Origin: an uncultured Prevotellaceae bacterium
Lineage (GTDB): Bacteria; Bacteroidota; Bacteroidia; Bacteroidales; Bacteroidaceae
Reading direction: 5' to 3'
DNA length: 64,000 nucleotides
Assembly (NCBI GenBank): GCA_900316685.1
Contig: ONDS01000009.1
Span: forward strand, 1-64,000
The notes below the pieces were generated by a model. It saw only the letters and a program-made list of their open reading frames with translations. It was not told the DNA's origin and made no database searches. Positions 42,765-50,734 of this stretch are shown here, one piece after another. The stretch's first letter is position 1. Each line of letters starts with the position of its first letter. A program made the position numbers and the translations under genes.

Positions 42765-43205
42765 TCAAATCAATGCCACCTTCAAGAGCATGTTTCCCAA
42801 GTCATGAAGAGCTTCCTCCACCATCTTCGCTTCGCTGGCCGTGAAATGGGCCTCTTTGCCATTCACTTTGTGCCCGTTGAGACGTTGCGACAGCCACGAT
42901 TTGCTCCTGCCGCATTTTGAGGCGATGTAAGTGAGCGATATGGCATTCGGTACGTCGCCCAGCTTGCGCCGCATGGATTCGGCTTTCAGTTCGGTGATGT
43001 CCTCCTCCATGGCGGACAACATGCGCCGAAAATCAGACAGCGACGCTTCGTTGTATGCGTCCTGTTCCTCCTTAGACATGGCGTCCTGCACTTCTTTTTG
43101 GTAACGCTTCGCCGCTTCCAGTTCCTCAGGGGTATCCGCTTTTTCATACCGGCTGAGCACTTCCCGTAACGTGGGGTTCTCTATTAGTTCTGTTAAGTTT
43201 CTCAT
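42765..43205 (-). CDS. DUF5053 family protein, long form
   Basis: This 146-residue protein has an N-terminal charged helical region and a C-terminal DUF5053 module (ISLTYIASKCGRSKSWLSQR, then LNGHKVNGKEAHFTASEAKM). It is the larger relative of the gene at 18396-18659. The helix-turn-helix-like pattern suggests DNA binding. Expressed leftward beside the integrase, it may be a lysogeny-associated regulator. Confidence 0.7.
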   Translation of the reverse strand: MRNLTELIENPTLREVLSRYEKADTPEELEAAKRYQKEVQDAMSKEEQDAYNEASLSDFRRMLSAMEEDITELKAESMRRKLGDVPNAISLTYIASKCGRSKSWLSQRLNGHKVNGKEAHFTASEAKMVEEALHDLGNMLLKVALI

Positions 43206-43253
43206 TGCTGTTGTATTGTTTGAGAGCAGCCCCTTTCGGGGCTCCCCAGGTTA

Positions 43254-43451
43254 TTACTTTGTTTCTTCATCCCCCTCATCTTCCAGTGGCACTCCCAGTC
43301 CCAAAAGGGTTTCGTGGGCTGTTTTCCATTTTTCGAGGTATTCGTTCGTCAGTTTCTCCTTCCATTCGTCTGAGAGTGTTGAGTTCTCGATGGCCATCAG
43401 TATGCGCTCCATCCGTTTCTTGTACTCTTCAACTTCTTTCCTTGTAGGCAT
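43254..43451 (-). CDS. Small helical protein beside DUF5053
   Basis: This 65-residue protein (MPTRKEVEEYKKRMERILMA) is strongly charged and helical with an acidic tail (EDEGDEETK). It lies 48 bp upstream of the DUF5053 gene and shares its promoter at 43500-43532. Function unknown. Confidence 0.55.
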   Translation of the reverse strand: MPTRKEVEEYKKRMERILMAIENSTLSDEWKEKLTNEYLEKWKTAHETLLGLGVPLEDEGDEETK

Positions 43452-43499
43452 TGTTCTTGTTTTTTGGGTTTGACATGTTCTTTAACTCTTATCACATTG

Positions 43500-43532
43500 C
43501 AAAGATAATAAATAATTGTTTATTGAACAAAT
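43500..43532 (-). promoter_or_regulatory. Leftward promoter for the DUF5053 pair
   Basis: Minus-strand TATCTTTG (43500-43507) with TTTG (43529-43532) 21 bp upstream. Confidence 0.65.
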
Positions 43533-43588
43533 AAATTTCTGTTTATTTTTAAGCCTGGCTGAATTTTTAACATTTCATCACTCGTAAC

Positions 43589-44773
43589 TCACAGCACCCC
43601 TTTGTAATGGAGCAGCAGTTTGTTGGCGTCCTTGATGTTCTTGGGGGTGTAGATATCGGTGATGAGCACTGAAGAATGACGCGCCTGGTCGCGCACGCTC
43701 AGGATGTCGGTACCGCAGCGCAGCATGTTGGTGATGCCCGTATCCTTGAGCGAATAGAACTTGTAACGATCGGAGAACTTCAAATCGCGACGCACGTAAT
43801 GGAGCCAGAAATCGCGGAAGGCCTTCTCCGACCGCCTTTCCTTGCCTGGCATGAAATCATCACTGAAAAGATAGTAGTTGCCGGGTGAGGAGAACACATC
43901 CAGCTCGATCATCAGGTTCATCACGTGGCGGGGCACAGTGATCACCGCGTCGTCGTGGTTCTTGGTGTGGTCGCCATGGAGCAGCAGCGTCTGCTTAGCC
44001 ACGGAGAAATCGCCGACCTTCAGGTAGCTCATCTCACGAGGCCGGACCAGGCAATAATGGAGGATATAACAGGCGAGCAGGAAATGGCGGTGCCGCCCTA
44101 AGAGGTAGTCGCGTATCTGTCGGAGCAACTCGTCGGGTATCACGTCGCGGTTCTTCGCCTTATTCTTCACCTTCACATGTATCATTCCAAGGGTGGGGTC
44201 GGCAGGCACGTAACCCCGCTCGGCCAGGTATTTGGCGAACACCTTCACCCATCCCAGGTAGTTGTTGCGCGTCTGGATGGTGTTGTTGCGGTCGATGAAG
44301 ATGTAGTCGAGGAACTTGCCCACGGCCACCTTGTTGAATTGGTAGCTGTAGAAGATCTTATCCTTCTGCCCTTGGTTCCACTCACGCAGCATTTTCAGGC
44401 GGGAGAGGTACGACGCGAGGGTCTCCTCACGCATGTGACCCTCGCCGGTCATCTTCATGAGGTAGTCGCGGTAACGGTCGCACACCTCCTCGAAAGGAGT
44501 GTATTCTTCTGGCTGTGCCGCCTCTATCCAGGGATTCCATCCCTGCATCAGTTTCTCGGTCAGCTGGCGGGTCAAGTGTTCGCCGACGACGCGCTGCGCC
44601 TTGCGCCCTTTCACATGACCCAACATGATTTTTTTCTTACGCAGCCTCCCTTCCGCAGGGTCGAATGCGGAAAAAGAAACGTAACACTCCTTTTTCTGAT
44701 GAAAGACGGGCGATTTCCACTCTAATATATAAGATGTGGACGATCGCGCAGAAACAAAATTTTTTTTAGCCAT
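43589..44773 (-). CDS. int: Tyrosine-recombinase integrase
   Basis: This 394-residue protein has an N-terminal arm-binding domain, a SAM-like core-binding domain (about 90-190) and a catalytic domain. R244 (LVRPREM), K343 (SLKDTG), H366 (QARHSS) and the nucleophile Y375 (DIYTP) are visible. The second-box histidine and arginine appear as Tyr and Lys, a variation I associate with Bacteroidetes integrases. It is read leftward and its start lies about 130 bp from attR in the tRNA-Pro gene, so it is the integrase that made this prophage. Confidence 0.9.
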   Translation of the reverse strand: MAKKNFVSARSSTSYILEWKSPVFHQKKECYVSFSAFDPAEGRLRKKKIMLGHVKGRKAQRVVGEHLTRQLTEKLMQGWNPWIEAAQPEEYTPFEEVCDRYRDYLMKMTGEGHMREETLASYLSRLKMLREWNQGQKDKIFYSYQFNKVAVGKFLDYIFIDRNNTIQTRNNYLGWVKVFAKYLAERGYVPADPTLGMIHVKVKNKAKNRDVIPDELLRQIRDYLLGRHRHFLLACYILHYCLVRPREMSYLKVGDFSVAKQTLLLHGDHTKNHDDAVITVPRHVMNLMIELDVFSSPGNYYLFSDDFMPGKERRSEKAFRDFWLHYVRRDLKFSDRYKFYSLKDTGITNMLRCGTDILSVRDQARHSSVLITDIYTPKNIKDANKLLLHYKGVL

Positions 44774-44866
44774 CTCGATTAAATTTTAGAGACGGCCTCC
44801 GGTTGAACATGATTGCGGGAAAAAGACGGTTCCGAAAATTCGCCGACCATTTCACCCCCGACAACG

Positions 44867-44895
44867 GATAAAGGGCTGATATTCAGCCCTTTATC
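44867..44895 (-). terminator. Perfect hairpin downstream of tRNA-Pro
   Basis: GATAAAGGGCTGA / TCAGCCCTTTATC with a TAT loop, on the phage side of attR. Its near copy is at 9463-9495 beside attL, so integration apparently replaced the tRNA's terminator with an equivalent phage one. Confidence 0.7.
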
Positions 44896-44900
44896 TTGGA

Positions 44901-44919
44901 TTTCGTCGGGATTACTGGA
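44901..44919. repeat. attR: attR, 19-bp core in the tRNA 3' end
   Basis: Identical to 9495-9513. Bases 44906-44919 are the last part of the tRNA-Pro gene, so integration keeps the tRNA intact. Confidence 0.9.
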
Positions 44920-44978
44920 CTCGAACCAGCGACCTCGCGCCCCCCAGACGTGTGCGCTACCAACTGCGCTAAATCCCG
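44906..44978 (-). tRNA. tRNA-Pro (anticodon GGG)
   Basis: Acceptor CGGGATT/AATCCCG, D stem GCGC/GCGC, anticodon loop CTGGGGG (anticodon GGG) and T stem GCTGG/CCAGT around TTCGAGT fold as a normal tRNA without encoded CCA; the discriminator is A. The anticodon stem has one A-C mismatch (CACGT against GCGCG), which is unusual. The gene is the integration site of the prophage. Confidence 0.93.
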
Positions 44979-45000
44979 AACACATTTTGTAAATGCGGTG

Positions 45001-45032
45001 CAAAGGTAACGAGTTTTCATGATACCTCCAAA
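45001..45032 (-). promoter_or_regulatory. Promoter of tRNA-Pro
   Basis: Minus-strand TACCTTTG (45001-45008) with TTTG (45029-45032) 20 bp upstream. Confidence 0.75.
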
Positions 45033-45185
45033 TTTTTTTCGGTGTTTTTTTGTGAACGAAAGAAAAATCGAGGGAAAACGAGGGAAAACGGAACAAAAAG
45101 CAAGGGGTTTCCCGTATAGAATCATCGATCTATGACTTCATTTTGCGAGCAGGCTCAAGGCACCGCCCCTACCATAAACCAAGAC

Positions 45186-45335
45186 TTTTCATAAGAAAGG
45201 ATGCACCTCGGAATAAAAAATATGCAAGCATATTTTGTTCTTCTCTCGGTTTTCACTATCTTTTCATAAGATAGGATGCACCTCGGAATAAAAAATATGC
45301 AAGCATATTTTGTTCTTCTCTCGGTTTTCACTATC
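45186..45335. repeat. 75-bp tandem duplication in front of aroA
   Basis: 45186-45260 and 45261-45335 are identical except for one base (AAGAAAGG against AAGATAGG). Each copy ends in TATC of the aroA promoter; only the second copy is followed by TTTG, making a full TATCTTTG box. Confidence 0.9.
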
Positions 45336-45339
45336 TTTG
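45309..45339 (+). promoter_or_regulatory. Promoter of aroA
   Basis: TTTG (45309-45312) and TATCTTTG (45332-45339), 19 bp apart. The first repeat copy has the degenerate TATCTTTT. Confidence 0.7.
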
Positions 45340-45374
45340 TTCCCGAAAAAGTATAAAAATAAATTGACAACGAA

Positions 45375-46628
45375 ATGACATACGAATTGTGGGCGCCCGA
45401 GAACGTCAACACCACCATAAACCTGCCGGCGTCGAAAAGCATCAGCAACAGGGCCTTGATCATCCATGCCCTCACAGGCAGCAAGACCCTTCCCACCAAC
45501 CTTTCCGACTGCGACGACACCGAGGTAATCATCCGGGCACTGAACGAGATGCCCGACGTCATCGACATCAAGGCGGCAGGCACGGCCATGCGTTTCATGA
45601 CCGCCTACCTCGCCGTGACACTCGGTGAGCATACCATCACGGGCACGCAACGGATGAAGGAGCGGCCCATCGGTATACTGGTCGATGCGCTACGACACTT
45701 AGGAGCCGACATCGAATATGTGGACAAGGAAGGGTTCCCCCCACTCCACATCAAAGGACGGATGCTCGAGGGTGGCAGCATCACGGTCAACGGTTCCATC
45801 AGTTCACAATATATCTCCGCCCTGCTCATGATAGGTCCCATCCTGGAAAAAGGACTGGAGATGCGACTGCTCGGCGACATCATCTCACGGCCCTACATCG
45901 ACCTTACCCTCTGCACCATGCGCGACTTCGGCGCCGAGGTGGACTGGACCGGCCCAGACATCATCACCGTCAAAGCCAAGCCCTACGTAGAAAGCCAGTA
46001 TTTCATCGAGAACGACTGGAGCGCAGCATCTTATTGGTATGAGATGACCGCCCTGCATCGCGGCGACGACAACGAGATATGCTTGAACGGACTGACCGAC
46101 GGCTCGAAACAAGGCGACTCCACCGTGCGCTATCTGTTCAGTCTGCTGGGTGTGAAGACATCTTTCGACGATTCGCGAAAGGGCGTGCCCACCACGGTAC
46201 ACTTAAAGAGAAGCAGTCCACCGGTGCCACGAATGGAATACGACTTCATCAACCAGCCCGACCTGGCCCAGACCTTCGTGGTTACTTGTCCGCTGATGAA
46301 CGTGCCTTTCCACTTCAAAGGACTCTCCACGCTGAAAATCAAAGAGACCGACCGCATCAAGGCACTGAAGACCGAGATGCGCAAATTGGGTTATGTGATA
46401 CATGACGTGAAAGGGAAAGAGCTCTATTGGAATGGCGAACGCTGCGAGCCGCAGGCCAAGCCCGTAATCGATACCTATAACGATCATCGCATGGCCATGG
46501 CTTTCGCACCCGCAGCCTGCCTCATACCATTCCTCCACATCTCGCATCCCGAGGTGGTAACGAAATCCTATCCCCTGTTTTGGAACGACCTACAACAGGC
46601 GGGATTCTCCATCAACGAAACACCATGA
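45375..46628 (+). CDS. aroA: 3-phosphoshikimate 1-carboxyvinyltransferase (EPSP synthase)
   Basis: This 417-residue cytoplasmic enzyme joins shikimate-3-phosphate and phosphoenolpyruvate in aromatic amino acid synthesis. Clear family marks are LPASKSISNRALI near the start, AAGTAMRFMTAYLA, GTQRMKERPIG, GSISSQYISALLM, and the late KETDRIKALKTEM and DHRMAMAFA motifs. The length is normal. It overlaps the next small gene by 4 bp. Some Bacteroidetes AroA proteins differ from class I in the glyphosate region; the sequence alone does not settle that here. Confidence 0.95.
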   Translation: MTYELWAPENVNTTINLPASKSISNRALIIHALTGSKTLPTNLSDCDDTEVIIRALNEMPDVIDIKAAGTAMRFMTAYLAVTLGEHTITGTQRMKERPIGILVDALRHLGADIEYVDKEGFPPLHIKGRMLEGGSITVNGSISSQYISALLMIGPILEKGLEMRLLGDIISRPYIDLTLCTMRDFGAEVDWTGPDIITVKAKPYVESQYFIENDWSAASYWYEMTALHRGDDNEICLNGLTDGSKQGDSTVRYLFSLLGVKTSFDDSRKGVPTTVHLKRSSPPVPRMEYDFINQPDLAQTFVVTCPLMNVPFHFKGLSTLKIKETDRIKALKTEMRKLGYVIHDVKGKELYWNGERCEPQAKPVIDTYNDHRMAMAFAPAACLIPFLHISHPEVVTKSYPLFWNDLQQAGFSINETP

Positions 46629-47008
46629 CCATATTCATCATCAGCGGTCTATGCCTCATCGTCTTCCTCGGGCTTTTCCTGTGGGGGCGACGCCATACCG
46701 AACCACCTACACAGACGGCCCCCTCCTGCGGAACATGCGACGGCAACGACAGCCGCTGCCTGCAAACCTGTGCCATGGAGGCCGCTGTCAAGGAGATAGA
46801 GTATTTCGACGACGAGGAACTGGACGTTTTCAAGGACCGACGCTCAGACAGCTACGAAGAGGAGGAGGTGGAGCTATTCCGCGACGTGCTCTACACCATG
46901 CAGCAAAAGGAGGTGAGAGACTGGACACAGAGCCTCTGTCTGCGCGGCATACAGGTGCCCGACCAGTTGAAAGACGAGTTGTTCCTATTGTTGGGGGGTG
47001 AGGGGTGA
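46625..47008 (+). CDS. Small membrane-anchored protein
   Basis: The ATG at 46625 overlaps the aroA stop and gives 127 residues. A signal-anchor (MTIFIISGLCLIVFLGLFLW) is followed by a short Cys-rich stretch (SCGTCDGNDSRCLQTC) and an acidic helical domain (EEEEVELFRDVLYTMQQKEV). The cysteines could bind a metal. Coupling to aroA is typical of this gene neighbour in Bacteroidales, from memory. Function unknown. Confidence 0.6.
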   Translation: MTIFIISGLCLIVFLGLFLWGRRHTEPPTQTAPSCGTCDGNDSRCLQTCAMEAAVKEIEYFDDEELDVFKDRRSDSYEEEEVELFRDVLYTMQQKEVRDWTQSLCLRGIQVPDQLKDELFLLLGGEG

Positions 47009-47015
47009 GAGGTGA

Positions 47016-47064
47016 GAATTAAGAATTAAGAGTTAAGAGTTAAGAGTTAAGAGTTAAGAGTTAA
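47016..47064. repeat. Seven heptanucleotide repeats (GAATTAA x2, GAGTTAA x5)
   Basis: Seven tandem 7-mers lie about 90 bp before the porW-like start. A 7-nt unit changes spacing, not frame, as it lies outside genes. Confidence 0.85.
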
Positions 47065-47155
47065 GAAAGAATGCCATTTGGATGCCAATCCCCTTACTTC
47101 TTCATTTTCATGGAGTCAAAGGCAATAAATCAGGTGTTTTATCGGTTAAGATAAT

Positions 47156-50100
47156 GTGAAGTTGCCAAGATTTCAATATATCGTTCCATTATTGGTTGTG
47201 ACCACCATCGTGGTGGCCACCGCTTGTTCTACGCAGAAAAACACGGCTAAGAGCAGGTGGTGGCACGCGTTCAATGCCCGTTACAACACCTATTTCAATG
47301 GTGCGCAAGCCTATATCGACGGCTCCTTGGCCAAGGAAAACGGCAACAAGGACAACTTCACCGAGCTCATACCCCTTTACACCGTAGGCAACAAAGCCAG
47401 CCGTTCGCTGGGGGAGAGCCAATTCAACACCGCCATCGAGAAAGCACAAAAAGCCATCAAGCGGCACAGCATCAAGAAAAAGCCCGAATGGACCAAGAGC
47501 CGCAAGAAGACCGAGCGCGACATCGAATGGCTCAGTCGGCGCGAATACAACCCCTTCCTCTGGAAAGCCTGGATGCTCATGGGACGGGCGCAATTCCACA
47601 AAGGAGCATTCGACGAAGCCGCCGCCACCTTCTCTTACATGAGCAGGCTCTACCAGACGCAACCCGCCATCTACGGACGCGCCCGGGCATGGCTCGCCAA
47701 ATGTTATATCGAACAGGATTGGCTATACGACGCCGAAGACATCATCCGCAATATGCAACGCGACTCCATCGACTGGCGGGCGCAGAAAGAATGGGACTAC
47801 ACCTATGCCGACTACTATATCCATACGGGTGAATACGAGAAGGCCATACCCTACCTGCGCAAGGTGATCAAGCATGAGATGCGCCGCAAGCAGAAAGCCC
47901 GTGAATGCTACCTGCTGGGACAGTTGGAGAGCGCCCTCGGCCATCGCGACGAGGCCTACAAGGCTTTCCGGCGCGTGGTGCGTCTGAACCCTCCCTACGA
48001 GGTGGAGTTCAACGCCCGTATCGCCATGAGCGAGGTGATGGCCGCCGGAGGAAAGACCAAACAGACCATCAGCCAGCTGAAACGTATGGCACGCTCCGAC
48101 AAGAACAAGGAATATCTCGACCAGGTGTATTATGCCATCGGCAATATCTACTTAGCCGAACGCGACACCGCCAACGCCATCGAGGCCTATGAGAAAGGAG
48201 TGGAGAAAGGCACACGCTCGGGCATAGAAAAAGGTGTGCTGCTGCTCAAGTTGGGCGATGTGTATTGGAACAAGGAGAAATACAGCGACGCCCGCCGTTG
48301 CTACAGTCAGGCCATCGGACTGCTCGACCGCGACCGCAAGGATTATGACCAGTTGTCGAAACGCTCCGTCATCCTCGACGAGCTGGTGCCCTATACCGAC
48401 GCCATCCACCTGCAAGACTCCCTTCAACTGCTCGCCAACATGAGCGAGGCCGACCGCAACGCCGCCATCGACAAGGTGATAGAAGCACTGAAGAAAAAAG
48501 AGAAGGAGGAGAAGCGCAAGCAGCAGGAAGCCGAAGCCGCCCAGGTGCAGGCCCGTAATGCCGGCACCGCCGGTCAGCAACCCTCCCCCGCGAAAGTGCA
48601 AAACACCGGCGAGCAAGGCGGCCTGTGGTATTTCTACAACCAGACGGCGGTGAGCCAGGGCAAATCGACCTTCGAACGCCAGTGGGGCAAACGCGAGAAC
48701 GCAGACGACTGGCAGCGTTCGAACAAGACCGTGGTAGGCAACATAGGCAGCGACGAGATGGAGATGACCGACGAGATGCGCGACTCCCTCGCCCGCGAAG
48801 AGGCCATACAAGACTCGCTGAACAATATCGCCGACAGTGCGCAGAACGACCCACACAAACGAGAATATTACTTAGCGCAGATTCCGTTCACCGAAGAGCA
48901 GGTGGCCGCCAGCAACAACATCATCAAAGACGGACTGCACCATTCGGGTGTCATTTTCAAGGACCGTCTCGACAACCTGCGTCTGAGCGAACGCCAGTTG
49001 CGCCGACTGACCGACTTCTACCCTGACTACGAGAAGATGGACGATGTGTACTACCACCTCTTCCTGCTCTACTCACGCAAGGGTGAGACGGCAGTGGCCG
49101 AGCAGTACATACAATTGCTGCGCGAGAAATTCCCAGACAGCCAGTGGACCACACTGCTCACCGACCCCCATTTCCGCGAAAACTCCATCTTCGGCGTACA
49201 CATGGAGGACTCGCTCTATGCCGCCACCTACGAAGCCTTCAAGGCCGACCGTTACAGCGAGGTGGCAGGCAACGCGCGTATCTCGGAAAGCCGGTTCCCC
49301 TTAGGTGCCAACCGCGACAAGTTCATTTTCATCAATGGCCTGAGCAAACTCAACCAAGGCAACGTGAACGGCTGTCTGGAGGATATGCGCACCGTGGTGA
49401 AAGACTACCCCAAGAGCCGCATCAGCGAGATGGCAGGCATGATAGTGAAAGGAGTGGGCGAAGGCAAGAAGATACATGGTGCGAAGTTCGACCTGGGTGA
49501 TGTGTGGAGCCGCCGTGCCGCCGTGCTCAACGACAGCGACTCCATCCAGTCGCGTCAGTTCATCGCCGACCGCAACGCTGAGTTCGCCTTCATCCTCGCC
49601 TACCAACCCGACTCATTAGAAGAGAACAAGTTGCTCTTCGAGATGGCACGTTTCAACTTCACCAACTTCATCGTTCGCAACTTTGATCTCAACATCGAGG
49701 ATGTGGATGGGTTGCACCGCATGACCATCACGGGATTCCGCAATTTCGACGAGGCACACCAATATGCCGAACAACTATATGCCAACGAGGCGGTGGCCCA
49801 ACAAGCCCAACAGGCGCGGGCCATCATCATCAGTGTTCCCAACCTCGAATTGTTGGGCAACCAGTTCAGCTACGACGACTACGACGAGTTCTATGCCAAG
49901 TATTTCGTACCGTTGAAGGTGACACGCCGCTACTTGCTCACCGAGCCCGAGGGGGTGGGACAACAGCCCGAACCCGACCTGCGCTACCCCATTGGAGGCA
50001 TAGTGCCCAAGGCACCCGAGCCCAAGGAAGAGACCGAAGACGGCAATGCTTTCGACGACGGTTACACCATCGACGAACCTGCCGACGACGGCAACAACAA

Positions 50101-50731
50101 CGCTTTCGACATCGACGACAATACGCTGGAGCCAGCGGATATGCCCACACCTGCCGACAACAACGAGGGCACCGATGCGATGGACATCCCCGAAACGCCC
50201 GAGGCACCTGAAACTCCTGAGCAGCCCCAACGTCCCATCACACCGGTGGAGCCGCAGAAGCCTGAGGAGCCGATCAAGCAGGAAGAACCTGTTAAACAGG
50301 AAGAACCTGTCAAACAACAAGAACCGGTTAAGCAACAAGAACCGGTTAAGCAACAAGAACCGGTTAAACAGGAAGAACCGGTTAAGCAACAAGAACCTGT
50401 TAAGCCAGAGGTACCGTCCAAGCAAGAGGAACCCATCAAGCAGGAAAGGCCACAACAACCCGAAACACCTGAAGTTCCGGAAACGCCTGACATTCCCGAA
50501 GTGCCCGACATTCCCGAAACGCCCGAAGTGCCAGAGGTTCAGGAGATGCCGCAAACGCCCACGACGGAAGATCCCAACAGTTTCGAGATTGATGTTGACG
50601 ACGACAACGACGATACCGAGATATATTTCGATGACTTCGGCGAGCCCGCCGGCGATGAGCCCCAAAAGAGCCAGAACCAAAGCGAAGACACGAACATCGA
50701 AGACGAATATTACGAATTAGACGGATTTTAA
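47156..50731 (+). CDS. porW: TPR lipoprotein of the PorW/SprE type
   Basis: This 1191-residue protein starts with a lipoprotein signal (C24 in ATAC). The start CSTQKNTAKSRWWHAFNARY and many tetratricopeptide repeats from about 130 to 900 match PorW/SprE, an outer-membrane lipoprotein needed for type IX secretion and gliding. The start codon is read as GTG. The last 190 residues are a low-complexity tail: acidic stretches, then about ten EPVKQ-type repeats (about 1045-1100) and PE-rich repeats. The next gene is porX-like, 3 bp away, supporting the assignment. Confidence 0.8.
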   Translation: MKLPRFQYIVPLLVVTTIVVATACSTQKNTAKSRWWHAFNARYNTYFNGAQAYIDGSLAKENGNKDNFTELIPLYTVGNKASRSLGESQFNTAIEKAQKAIKRHSIKKKPEWTKSRKKTERDIEWLSRREYNPFLWKAWMLMGRAQFHKGAFDEAAATFSYMSRLYQTQPAIYGRARAWLAKCYIEQDWLYDAEDIIRNMQRDSIDWRAQKEWDYTYADYYIHTGEYEKAIPYLRKVIKHEMRRKQKARECYLLGQLESALGHRDEAYKAFRRVVRLNPPYEVEFNARIAMSEVMAAGGKTKQTISQLKRMARSDKNKEYLDQVYYAIGNIYLAERDTANAIEAYEKGVEKGTRSGIEKGVLLLKLGDVYWNKEKYSDARRCYSQAIGLLDRDRKDYDQLSKRSVILDELVPYTDAIHLQDSLQLLANMSEADRNAAIDKVIEALKKKEKEEKRKQQEAEAAQVQARNAGTAGQQPSPAKVQNTGEQGGLWYFYNQTAVSQGKSTFERQWGKRENADDWQRSNKTVVGNIGSDEMEMTDEMRDSLAREEAIQDSLNNIADSAQNDPHKREYYLAQIPFTEEQVAASNNIIKDGLHHSGVIFKDRLDNLRLSERQLRRLTDFYPDYEKMDDVYYHLFLLYSRKGETAVAEQYIQLLREKFPDSQWTTLLTDPHFRENSIFGVHMEDSLYAATYEAFKADRYSEVAGNARISESRFPLGANRDKFIFINGLSKLNQGNVNGCLEDMRTVVKDYPKSRISEMAGMIVKGVGEGKKIHGAKFDLGDVWSRRAAVLNDSDSIQSRQFIADRNAEFAFILAYQPDSLEENKLLFEMARFNFTNFIVRNFDLNIEDVDGLHRMTITGFRNFDEAHQYAEQLYANEAVAQQAQQARAIIISVPNLELLGNQFSYDDYDEFYAKYFVPLKVTRRYLLTEPEGVGQQPEPDLRYPIGGIVPKAPEPKEETEDGNAFDDGYTIDEPADDGNNNAFDIDDNTLEPADMPTPADNNEGTDAMDIPETPEAPETPEQPQRPITPVEPQKPEEPIKQEEPVKQEEPVKQQEPVKQQEPVKQQEPVKQEEPVKQQEPVKPEVPSKQEEPIKQERPQQPETPEVPETPDIPEVPDIPETPEVPEVQEMPQTPTTEDPNSFEIDVDDDNDDTEIYFDDFGEPAGDEPQKSQNQSEDTNIEDEYYELDGF

Positions 50732-50734
50732 GCT

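Noticed and set aside
45186-45335. 75-bp direct repeats as an attachment site or CRISPR leader
   Set aside because: They abut directly with no element between them and overlap the aroA promoter; simple tandem duplication explains them.
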